Part shown: positions 25,725-32,418 of the stretch, in pieces | How the letters are laid out: each line of letters begins with the position of its first letter | How positions within the stretch are numbered: position 1 is the stretch's first letter | Assembly (NCBI RefSeq): GCF_001742425.1 | Contig: NZ_MJEH01000003.1 | Location: 1 to 64,000 of the forward strand | DNA length: 64,000 bases | Direction of reading: 5' to 3' | Origin: Bacillus solimangrovi | Lineage (GTDB): Bacteria > Bacillota > Bacilli > Bacillales > Bacillaceae_N | The notes under the pieces: generated by a model | Database searches by the model: none | What the model saw: the letters and a program-made list of their open reading frames with translations, nothing else | Told to the model about the DNA's origin: nothing | Made by a program: the position numbers and the translations under genes

Positions 25725-26639
25725 TTGAAACAATTTAGTGATTTACTAATTGAAGAGAGTATCAAAAAAGAGAGTGTTCTAGTAGTAGGATTAGACCCTC
25801 AAGTTAATAATATGCCAAATTATTTAATTAATAGACAAAATGAAAAGCTAAACTTAAATATTATTACAAATGCTATTTTGAATTTTAATAAAACCATTAT
25901 AGATGTCGTACATCCGTATGTTGTCGCTGTAAAACCACAATTAGCTTACTATGAGATCTACGGTAGTTTAGGACTTCAAGTATTAGAACAAACTATCTCT
26001 TATGCAAAATCCAAAGGATTATTAGTAATTAATGATGCTAAAAGAGGAGATATTGGTTCAACAGCTACAGCATACGCTCAAGCATTCTTGGGAAATTCTC
26101 CAATTAATGGAGATGCTGTTACAGTAAACCCGTTTCTAGGTAGTGATGGAATAACACCTTTTATTAATGAAAGTATTCGTTATCAAAAAGGTTTGTTTAT
26201 TCTTCTGAAGACCTCGAATCCATCCGCTTATGAATTGCAAGACCTCGAATTGAAATCTGGAGATTTAGTTTATAATGCTTTGGCATCATTAATAAAAAAG
26301 TTAAGTTCAGATACTATTACGGGGAAGTATGGTTATTCAAGTATAGGAGCTGTAGTTGGAGCAACATATCCAAATGTAGCTAAAAATATGCGTGAAATAC
26401 TACCTAAACAACTATTTTTAGTACCAGGTTTTGGAGCACAAGGTGGAGATACAAGTAATTTAAAATACTTTTTTAATGCTGATGGTAATGGTTCTATTAT
26501 TACTTCATCGAGAGGAATAATTTATTCCTATAAAAACGAATTACCTGAAAAATGGGAAACGATTAGCAAGGGAATTATGGAAGAAATAATTGAGGCAACA
26601 GTGATTCGAGCAAGAGATGAAATAAATAGTGTCCGGTAA
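25725..26639 (+). CDS. pyrF: Orotidine 5'-phosphate decarboxylase, type 2 (OMPDC-like)
   Basis: A 304-residue protein with a TTG start behind AGTGGTGATT. It is of the long type-2 PyrF group, not the 240-residue form normal in Bacillus pyrimidine operons. The catalytic Asp-x-Lys-x-x-Asp tetrad appears in NDAKRGDIGSTATAYA. VVAVKPQLAYYE, VNPFLGSDGI and a C-terminal phosphate-binding VPGFGAQGG with SSRGI also match. The predicted reaction is OMP to UMP. As the first gene of a peptide cluster with no other pyrimidine genes, it may have a pathway-specific role on a modified nucleotide, or be a spare copy protecting the host. It is 21 bases from the exporter gene. Confidence 0.8.
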   Translation: MKQFSDLLIEESIKKESVLVVGLDPQVNNMPNYLINRQNEKLNLNIITNAILNFNKTIIDVVHPYVVAVKPQLAYYEIYGSLGLQVLEQTISYAKSKGLLVINDAKRGDIGSTATAYAQAFLGNSPINGDAVTVNPFLGSDGITPFINESIRYQKGLFILLKTSNPSAYELQDLELKSGDLVYNALASLIKKLSSDTITGKYGYSSIGAVVGATYPNVAKNMREILPKQLFLVPGFGAQGGDTSNLKYFFNADGNGSIITSSRGIIYSYKNELPEKWETISKGIMEEIIEATVIRARDEINSVR

Positions 26640-26660
26640 CTAAGGTAAGGTGGCTGTATT

Positions 26661-27872
26661 TTGAGGAAATATTCAAAGAATTTTATTGTTTTATTTAGTG
26701 GTCAAACAGTTTCTAACATAGGAGATCAGATATATTTAATTGCTTTACCTCTATTAGTATACGAGTTAACAAAATCAAGCTTCGATATGGGGACGATTTC
26801 AGCTATTAATGCATTACCACAGTTGTTTTTCGCCATTTTTGTAGGGGCATTTATAGATAGGTACAATAAAAAAAACATATTGTTAGTAGCTTGCATTATA
26901 GAGTTGATTTTAATATTGGCAATTCCTATTCTATTTTATTTGGATAGTTTAAGCATTTATCACATTTATATAATAGGTTTCATATACTCAACAGCAACCT
27001 TAATCTTTCTTACAGCATACAGAAGTTGTATACCAAGCTTAGTTGAGAAGAACTCCTTAATTGAAGTGAATTCTTTGATTCAAATGTCCTTAACACTTAT
27101 TAAGATGATAGGACCAATTATTGCAGGGTTATTAATAGTGAATATTGGAATTGTTAAAGGGTTGATGGTTGATAGTTTAACATTCTTAATTCTATTTATT
27201 TGTATTATTTTAGTTAAGATACCACATTCAAAGGCTAATAATAAGGGTAAGACTACCTTCAAGGAAGATATAAAAGAGGGGATTAAATATACCTTTGGTA
27301 GCCCAGAATTACGTTTCATTAATTGGTTAGTTTTAATAGTAAACATTGGTATGTCAATTGGTCTATCATTAATGGTTTTTTATTTAAGAGGTGATAATAA
27401 CCTCCTAGCCAATGATATTGGTTATGTCTATTCAATATCTGGAATAGTAGCATTCCTAATGACATTATCGGCGAAGCATGTTTCTAAAATTATGAAAAAC
27501 TTACAAGCAATATCTTTATCTTGTAGCATTTCAGGAATCGGTTTAATAATGTTAGCATTTATGGACAATATTGTGACACTAGGAATTTCACTTGGGCTTG
27601 TTACAGGAGGAGGTACTCTAGCTACAGTATTTATTAATAGTACTTTACAGACAATTGTGCCCAATGAATTATTAGGTCGAGTATTTGCAACCGCTCAAAT
27701 GGCATCCCGTGTATCTGTTCCAATTGCTCTAATGGTAGGTGGATGGGGGTCAGCATTTTTAATTGGAATTGACGGAATATTCGTAATATGCGGATTGATA
27801 ATATTGTTATCTGCAATAGTCGCATTAGCTAGTTTGTATATAAAAGAAGGAAAAAAGGAAGTGAGAATATGA
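26661..27872 (+). CDS. MFS exporter of the peptide cluster
   Basis: A 403-residue, 12-helix MFS_3-type transporter with a TTG start after AAGGTAAGGTGG. The first helix reads FIVLFSGQTVSNIGDQIYLI, and DRYNKKN marks the motif A loop. It is related in type to the exporters of the two ThiF operons. It overlaps the PqqD-like gene by 4 bases (ATGA), showing translational coupling. Its likely job is export of the mature peptide and self-protection. Confidence 0.8.
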   Translation: MRKYSKNFIVLFSGQTVSNIGDQIYLIALPLLVYELTKSSFDMGTISAINALPQLFFAIFVGAFIDRYNKKNILLVACIIELILILAIPILFYLDSLSIYHIYIIGFIYSTATLIFLTAYRSCIPSLVEKNSLIEVNSLIQMSLTLIKMIGPIIAGLLIVNIGIVKGLMVDSLTFLILFICIILVKIPHSKANNKGKTTFKEDIKEGIKYTFGSPELRFINWLVLIVNIGMSIGLSLMVFYLRGDNNLLANDIGYVYSISGIVAFLMTLSAKHVSKIMKNLQAISLSCSISGIGLIMLAFMDNIVTLGISLGLVTGGGTLATVFINSTLQTIVPNELLGRVFATAQMASRVSVPIALMVGGWGSAFLIGIDGIFVICGLIILLSAIVALASLYIKEGKKEVRI

Positions 27873-28132
27873 AACTAAAAAAACCTGTACTCGATTATTC
27901 GCTCTCTATTAAAAATCTCGATGCTGTTACATACCTAGTAAAGGGACAAAATGCCTGGGAAATTAATGAGGTAGCTGAAAGAATATGTTTACTTAGCGAT
28001 GGGAAAAATACAGTAAGTAAAATAATTAACGAGATAAGTAAGCAGTATAGTGTCGATGAAAACGAGATAGAAACAGATTGCATGGATCTAATTGAGTATT
28101 TAAATAAACAAAATTTAATTAAACTTCATTAA
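27869..28132 (+). CDS. PqqD-like RiPP recognition element protein
   Basis: An 87-residue stand-alone PqqD-family protein: beta strands at the start (LDYSLSIKNLDAVTYLV), the conserved A-x-x-I-x-x-L turn (VAERICLLSDGKNTVSKIIN), a helix, and the closing DLIEYLNKQNLI. Such proteins bind RiPP leader peptides and present them to modifying enzymes (PqqD, lasso B1). It lies directly before four tandem precursor genes whose N-termini carry a Tyr-x-x-Pro, the kind of element that lasso B1 proteins recognise. No lasso cyclase or transglutaminase-like protease is present. Confidence 0.8.
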   Translation: MKLKKPVLDYSLSIKNLDAVTYLVKGQNAWEINEVAERICLLSDGKNTVSKIINEISKQYSVDENEIETDCMDLIEYLNKQNLIKLH

Positions 28133-28173
28133 CATCTCATAAATCCAAAAATGTTATTAAGGAGGTGAGTTAG

Positions 28174-28248
28174 ATGAACAAGTATGTTAAACCTGTAGCG
28201 GTTAAAGTAGAAACTCCATCAGCAGCGGTAGTTGTCCTACACCAATAA
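28174..28248 (+). CDS. RiPP precursor peptide, copy 1
   Basis: A 24-codon gene with GGAGGTGAG 4 bases before the ATG. The N-terminal half is MNKYVKPVAVKV and the C-terminal half is ETPSAAVVVLHQ. The YVKP element is a plausible PqqD recognition site. The C-terminal half is small and hydrophobic with a terminal His-Gln. There is no Cys, and Ser/Thr are limited to one each, so lanthipeptide or thiopeptide chemistry is unlikely. Confidence 0.75.
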   Translation: MNKYVKPVAVKVETPSAAVVVLHQ

Positions 28249-28325
28249 TCTTGGTATTGCAAGTTAAACCAATACTATTGATGTGATAATACCAAATACA
28301 TAGAATTTGAGGGAGGTGAGTAAAG

Positions 28326-28400
28326 ATGAACAAGTATGTTAAACCTGTGGCAGTTAAAGTAGAAACTCCATCAGCAGCGGTAGTTGTCCTACACCAATAA
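28326..28400 (+). CDS. RiPP precursor peptide, copy 2
   Basis: The protein is identical to copy 1; only two silent changes (GTG and GCA codons at residues 8 and 9) distinguish the coding sequences. It has its own GGGAGGTGAG site. The silent changes show that the amino-acid sequence is under selection. Confidence 0.75.
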   Translation: MNKYVKPVAVKVETPSAAVVVLHQ

Positions 28401-28477
28401 TCTTGGTATTGCAAGTTAAACCAATACTTTTGATGTAGTAATACCAAATACATAGAATTTGAGGGAGGTGAGTAAAG

Positions 28478-28552
28478 ATGAACAAGTATGTTAAACCTGT
28501 AGCGGTAAAGGTTGAAGCTCCATCAGCAGCGGTAGTTGTCCTACACCAATAA
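28478..28552 (+). CDS. RiPP precursor peptide, copy 3
   Basis: Same as copy 1 except Ala for Thr at residue 14 (VEAPSAAVVVLHQ in the second half), plus silent changes at residues 10-12. It has its own GGGAGGTGAG site. Because residue 14 varies, Thr14 cannot be an essential modification site. Confidence 0.75.
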   Translation: MNKYVKPVAVKVEAPSAAVVVLHQ

Positions 28553-28629
28553 TCTTGGTATTGCAAGTTAAACCAATATTTTTGATGTGGTAATACCAAA
28601 TACATAGAATTCGAGGGAGGTGAGTAAAG

Positions 28630-28704
28630 ATGAATAAGTATGTTAAACCTGTAGCGGTTAAAGTAGAAACTCCATCAGCAGCGGTTATCGTTATCTCTCA
28701 TTAA
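28630..28704 (+). CDS. RiPP precursor peptide, copy 4 (variant C-terminus)
   Basis: The first 18 residues match copy 1, but the end is VIVISH instead of VVVLHQ, so this copy ends in His and has an extra Ser. It has its own GGGAGGTGAG site. The conserved leader and variable tail support a leader-core division around residue 18. Confidence 0.75.
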   Translation: MNKYVKPVAVKVETPSAAVIVISH

Positions 28705-28791
28705 TATGTGTCTTGTAAGTTAGTCCTATTTTCGTGGTGTAGCAAACAAGTTGTTTACCACATAAAATAGAAATCAATTTATAGTAAAAAG

Positions 28792-28823
28792 GCATCACTT
28801 CAATATTACTTTTGAAGTGATGC
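28792..28823 (+). terminator. Hairpin after the precursor array
   Basis: A perfect 12-bp stem (GCATCACTTCAA with TTGAAGTGATGC) with an 8-base loop, between the last precursor and the CPBP protease gene. It lacks a strong T run, so it may act as a leaky terminator or an mRNA-protecting stem that keeps precursor mRNA above enzyme mRNA. Confidence 0.6.
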
Positions 28824-28849
28824 TAATGTAGATAAAGGTGTTGATTGCT

Positions 28850-29581
28850 ATGCCAAACAAACAAAAGATTGGTATTTTTTTTTGGTTGATAATATTTATA
28901 GTCACCCTTTCATTAAGACAATTTGAAATATTAAAATTAGTAACTCTTTTAGGGTTGCCGCTATTGATAATGGGATTTGGTCCAATGTTTTATCAAAAAA
29001 TATCATTGAATAGAAAATTCTGGTTTATTCCAATTGTTGTTTCAATAAATTTAGGTATTTTCTTTATTGATATTAACCCAATACCTTTCAATAGTTCCGT
29101 GATAACAATTGTATTATTAACTTTATTTATACCTATTATATTACTTATCTTCAGATTAAAAGAATGTTACCAGACAATAAAAACTACACAACTATTTGAA
29201 CCCCTAAACAACACAGATTTTCTAAGAATGTTGTGCCAATCTATATTGTTGTTAATTGGAGAAGAAATTCTTTTTAGAGGTGTATTTTTCCAAACCCTAT
29301 ACAATGAAAAATATGCAGTTGAACTTATAGTTTTAAATATTCTGATCTTTGTGTATTATCACTATTTCAATCGTTTTTCTGCATCTATATATAAAACAAA
29401 AGATTATATTTTTCACGGATTATTAGCCATTAACTTAAGTGTTTTATACATATATACCCAATCACTTTTCTTATGTATTATAAGTCATTTTATTTATAAT
29501 TCTATCTCTATTCTATCTCTATTATTACGCTCCTCAATATATCAAAATTTCAAAAAAAAGGGAGATGCAAGCTTACAATGA
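28850..29581 (+). CDS. CPBP-family intramembrane metalloprotease
   Basis: About 243 residues and 6-8 membrane helices. The start ATG 28850 is preferred because AAAGGTG lies 9 bases upstream; a GTG at 28838 is possible. All three CPBP motifs are present: EE-x-x-x-R (GEEILFRGVFF, about residues 137-144), F-x-x-x-H (FVYYHYF) and H-x-x-x-N (SHFIYNS). These enzymes (CAAX protease/ABI/Rce1 type) act as bacteriocin immunity proteins or cleave peptides in the membrane. Here it could remove the leader during export or give immunity. It overlaps the nucleotidyltransferase gene by 4 bases. Confidence 0.8.
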   Translation: MPNKQKIGIFFWLIIFIVTLSLRQFEILKLVTLLGLPLLIMGFGPMFYQKISLNRKFWFIPIVVSINLGIFFIDINPIPFNSSVITIVLLTLFIPIILLIFRLKECYQTIKTTQLFEPLNNTDFLRMLCQSILLLIGEEILFRGVFFQTLYNEKYAVELIVLNILIFVYYHYFNRFSASIYKTKDYIFHGLLAINLSVLYIYTQSLFLCIISHFIYNSISILSLLLRSSIYQNFKKKGDASLQ

Positions 29582-30381
29582 AAACAGAAGATATCAATCT
29601 TTTAAATAGTTATGATTTGACCGAAGAAAAAATCTTAGAAATTATTCCAACATATGATGAAGATGTAGTATTCCTGAGTGGATCCATTATTGAAGGTTTC
29701 GGAAATAAAGGCTCCGACTTAGATGTATATGTTGTAAGTAATAAAAATGACGTTTTAATACCACAAAGTATAAATTCTGTTGAGCTACCTTATGGTAAAG
29801 AATACACATTTTTAGGAAATAAGATCTTGATTAGCGCGATAGTAATTCAAGAAGAGGTATTTAAATCTCTTATAGTTGAAATTGATAAAAAAATAAAAAA
29901 CAGGCAAATAAGTGTACTAGATAAAAAATCTATTGAATTGTATCATCGTCTACATTTAGGTTTGCCTATCAAAAATCAAAATAATTTTACAAAACTAACT
30001 AATTTACTCGACATAGGAACTTTCCGTCATAACCTTTGTAAGAATAGGCTTAGTTATAGTGAAAATAGACACGAAGATGCAGTAGGTGCATTAGAGTCTA
30101 AAGACTATTGGACTGCTTTTCTTAGTGCAAGAATTTCATTAGAAAAATCAGTGGAATCACTTTTATATATTAAGGGTGAAACAAATCCAAGTGACAAGTG
30201 GCTTTTCCGCAAATTATTTAAACATTTTTCAGCAGAAGAGGAGTGGGTTAAAGGCTTTCTTGAGCTGTATAGTGGAAATGGTGGTAGTAAAAATATACAA
30301 GAAAACACTGTTGAGATGATTCGTTTAGCCAATTCTATAAGAATGATGAGTTATACATTACTGAAATCCACAGATAATTGA
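29578..30381 (+). CDS. Nucleotidyltransferase with HEPN-like C-terminal domain
   Basis: A 267-residue protein. The Pol-beta-type catalytic signature GSIIEGFGNKGSDLDVYVVS starts near residue 36 and has the two metal-binding Asp residues. The C-terminal part (about 140-260) is helical with RHNLCKNRL and a DYWTAFLSARISLEKSVESL helix, like HEPN or kanamycin-nucleotidyltransferase C-domains. Related enzymes transfer AMP to small molecules or proteins. Nucleotidyltransferases are also known in some Bacillales lasso-peptide clusters (paeninodin/pseudomycoidin type). The most interesting possibility here is nucleotidylation of the precursor peptide. Confidence 0.75.
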   Translation: MKTEDINLLNSYDLTEEKILEIIPTYDEDVVFLSGSIIEGFGNKGSDLDVYVVSNKNDVLIPQSINSVELPYGKEYTFLGNKILISAIVIQEEVFKSLIVEIDKKIKNRQISVLDKKSIELYHRLHLGLPIKNQNNFTKLTNLLDIGTFRHNLCKNRLSYSENRHEDAVGALESKDYWTAFLSARISLEKSVESLLYIKGETNPSDKWLFRKLFKHFSAEEEWVKGFLELYSGNGGSKNIQENTVEMIRLANSIRMMSYTLLKSTDN

Positions 30382-30421
30382 AGAAAAAGAGATAAAAACA
30401 AACAAAGTGAGGTTTTTACTA

Positions 30422-31069
30422 ATGGTACCTGGTGTAAGTATTAAAAACGTGGTAAAAGGGCGTTTAATGACTGTTTATGGGCCTTTCTCATTATATTGCT
30501 TTTCTATTTCAAATGATTTCGCAGACGGTGGAAAAGTCACTGAACACCTTGCTCTAGTAAAGGGAGAGGATTTTGATCCAAATCAGCCAACTTTTTGTAG
30601 AATCAATTCAGCTTGTATAACAAGTGAGGTCTTTAATTGTCAAAGGTGTGATTGTAAGTGGCAATTAGATAAAGCCATGGAATTAATATCAAGGGAAGGA
30701 AAAGGAATAATAACGTATCATTCTACTCATGAGGGAAGAGGACATGGATTAAGCTTAAAGCTACTATCATATAACCTAATGGAAAATGGTCTAGATTCTG
30801 CCGAATCTTATTCAAAGTTAGGATTAGGAGTAGCCGACATACGAGATTTTAGAGCGACAGCTTGTATTCTTGAATACTTTAATATAAGCAAAATTAAGAT
30901 GTTAGGTAACAATAAAAGAAAACTTGAAGCTTTATCCAATTGTGGTATTGAGGTTATAAGTAGACACCCTTTAGTATACAACGGAACAAAAAAAGATATA
31001 ATCACATATTTGTCAAAAAAAGCTAATGAACCAGATCAGGAGTTATTGAAGGATAATTTGGTTATATAA
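30422..31069 (+). CDS. ribA: GTP cyclohydrolase II
   Basis: A 215-residue protein from ATG 30422 (AGTGAGG 10 bases upstream; a GTG at 30407 is in frame). The three zinc cysteines C65, C76 and C78 have the same spacing as in E. coli RibA. THEGRGHGL, the catalytic Tyr in LLSYNLM, the Arg of ADIRDF and the LGNNKRK loop are also present. The enzyme opens GTP to 2,5-diamino-6-ribosylamino-4-pyrimidinone phosphate and formate. There is no RibB, RibD, RibE or RibH nearby, so it is not a riboflavin operon. GTP cyclohydrolase II supplies pyrimidine units in secondary metabolism (for example toxoflavin), the likely role here. The gene symbol denotes the family only. Confidence 0.85.
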   Translation: MVPGVSIKNVVKGRLMTVYGPFSLYCFSISNDFADGGKVTEHLALVKGEDFDPNQPTFCRINSACITSEVFNCQRCDCKWQLDKAMELISREGKGIITYHSTHEGRGHGLSLKLLSYNLMENGLDSAESYSKLGLGVADIRDFRATACILEYFNISKIKMLGNNKRKLEALSNCGIEVISRHPLVYNGTKKDIITYLSKKANEPDQELLKDNLVI

Positions 31070-31090
31070 TCCAACTATAAGGAGTAAAGT

Positions 31091-31789
31091 ATGAGCAAAG
31101 GAAAGGTCTTAATCACAGGAGTTAGTGGTGATATTTCAAAAGCCTTAATACCACTATTATTAGAACAAGATTATGAAATAATTGGAATAGATATTAAACC
31201 ACCATCTATAAAAGAGATTCAATTTTATGAGTGTGATCTAAGTAATGTTGAAGCAGTTGAAAAGTTTCTATTGGATACAGCTAGTCTTTGGATAGATGAA
31301 GTAGTAGGTATCGTCCATTTAGCTGGAATTTATCCAAATCAAAAAATGTCTAACTATAGTGTGGATATGTGGGAAAAAGTGCAAACGGTAAACGTAAAAT
31401 CTATCTTTTTCTTAATCAACAATATTTTGAAGATTGGAACTGAATCGTTAGAATCAATTGTTATGGTTTCTTCTACTGCTGCAAAAGCTGGGAGTAAAGA
31501 TCCTGCGTATGCAGCATCAAAAGCTGCATTAAATGGACTTGCTAAAAGTTTAAGTTTAACACTTGCAGATCAAAGAATACGTGTTAATACTATTTTACCA
31601 GGAATAATAGATACTTCTATGTCTCAGAGGCAGTCTGCTGAAAGAAAAGAGTATCATGTTTCTAATACTTTAGCAAAAAAAATAGGAACACCAGAAGAAG
31701 TTGCAAATGTCATTTTATTTTTAATTAGTAATAAGTCTTCGTATATTTGGGGAGCATCAATTGATATTAATGGGGGTATGACACTATGA
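31091..31789 (+). CDS. Short-chain dehydrogenase/reductase
   Basis: A 232-residue classical SDR. The cofactor loop is ITGVSGDISKALIP (a variant of TGxxxGxG), IDIKPP follows strand 2 and favours NAD, and the catalytic Ser-Tyr-Lys are in SSTAAKAGSKDPAYAASKAA. The C-terminus WGASIDINGGMTL is typical. AAGGAG precedes the ATG. The substrate is unknown; in this cluster it could reduce or oxidise a nucleotide-derived intermediate. It overlaps the next gene by 4 bases. Confidence 0.8.
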   Translation: MSKGKVLITGVSGDISKALIPLLLEQDYEIIGIDIKPPSIKEIQFYECDLSNVEAVEKFLLDTASLWIDEVVGIVHLAGIYPNQKMSNYSVDMWEKVQTVNVKSIFFLINNILKIGTESLESIVMVSSTAAKAGSKDPAYAASKAALNGLAKSLSLTLADQRIRVNTILPGIIDTSMSQRQSAERKEYHVSNTLAKKIGTPEEVANVILFLISNKSSYIWGASIDINGGMTL

Positions 31790-32418
31790 GAGGACTATTA
31801 ATAGCAGTTTGTGGATTAGATGGATCAGGAAAGACTACACAAATCAAAATGTTAGAAGAATGGTTTGTGAAAAATAATTTATCTGTTTTATTAACAAGAC
31901 AGCCAACAGATTACTATAGACAAGATAATAGAGTACGTCAATATTTAGACTCGGGTGAATGTCCAGATATGCAAGCCATTGCTTTATTAGCTGCTGCAGA
32001 TAGAAGATGGCACATGAAAACTTGTGTTGAGCCATCAATAAACGAAGGAACTAATATTATAACAGATAGATATTTATATAGTTCATTGGCTTACTTTAAA
32101 GTAAGAGGATTAGAACCAGAATATATTAAAGCTATAAATGGAGATATCCGTACTCCAGACGTAACAGTTTTTCTGGATCTGGAACCAGAAATTACGCTTA
32201 AAAGAGTTAAAAATCGTGATGGAAAATTAACTAAGTACGAAGAACGTGATCCAGATATGTTTAGAAATATCCGTGCAGCTTTTAAACAAGTCTTGCCAAA
32301 TGAAGCTCTAATTTTAGACGCTACACAAAAACCAACAGATATTCATCAACTAATAATAAAAGAGGTAGAAAACAAATTGAAATTGATAGAGGAGGTGGAA
32401 CTTTATGAAACTCGATAA
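31786..32418 (+). CDS. tmk: Thymidylate kinase-like nucleotide kinase
   Basis: A 210-residue P-loop kinase of the dTMP kinase family: GLDGSGKTTQ (Walker A), LTRQPTDYYR, DRYLYSSLAYF (DRY motif) and FLDLEPEITLKRVKNRDGKL. The gene is unusual in place, since tmk normally lies beside DNA polymerase III genes. Here it is coupled by 4-base overlap to the SDR gene and 14-base overlap to the cupin gene. It probably phosphorylates a pathway nucleotide, making it ready for the nucleotidyltransferase. A self-resistance copy is an alternative. The gene symbol denotes the family only. Confidence 0.8.
   Translation: MRGLLIAVCGLDGSGKTTQIKMLEEWFVKNNLSVLLTRQPTDYYRQDNRVRQYLDSGECPDMQAIALLAAADRRWHMKTCVEPSINEGTNIITDRYLYSSLAYFKVRGLEPEYIKAINGDIRTPDVTVFLDLEPEITLKRVKNRDGKLTKYEERDPDMFRNIRAAFKQVLPNEALILDATQKPTDIHQLIIKEVENKLKLIEEVELYETR

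Larger units (their letters stand above)
28161..28704 (+). repeat. Tandem array of four precursor genes, 152-bp period
   Basis: Start codons at 28174, 28326, 28478 and 28630 are exactly 152 bases apart. Each full unit holds a ribosome-binding site, the 24-codon gene and a 77-base spacer with a conserved TTGGTATT...AATACCAA pairing. The fourth unit lacks the conserved spacer after its stop. Because 152 is not a multiple of 3, the copies cannot be one fused reading frame; they are separate genes. Confidence 0.95.

Noticed and set aside
28202-28605. Two nearly identical 83-codon frames on the minus strand
   Set aside because: They are antisense shadows of the tandem precursor units, lack ribosome-binding sites and exist only because the unit is repeated.
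28161-28704. Possible CRISPR-like direct repeats
   Set aside because: The whole 152-bp unit is repeated, including coding sequence, with no short constant repeat and variable spacer pattern and no cas genes.
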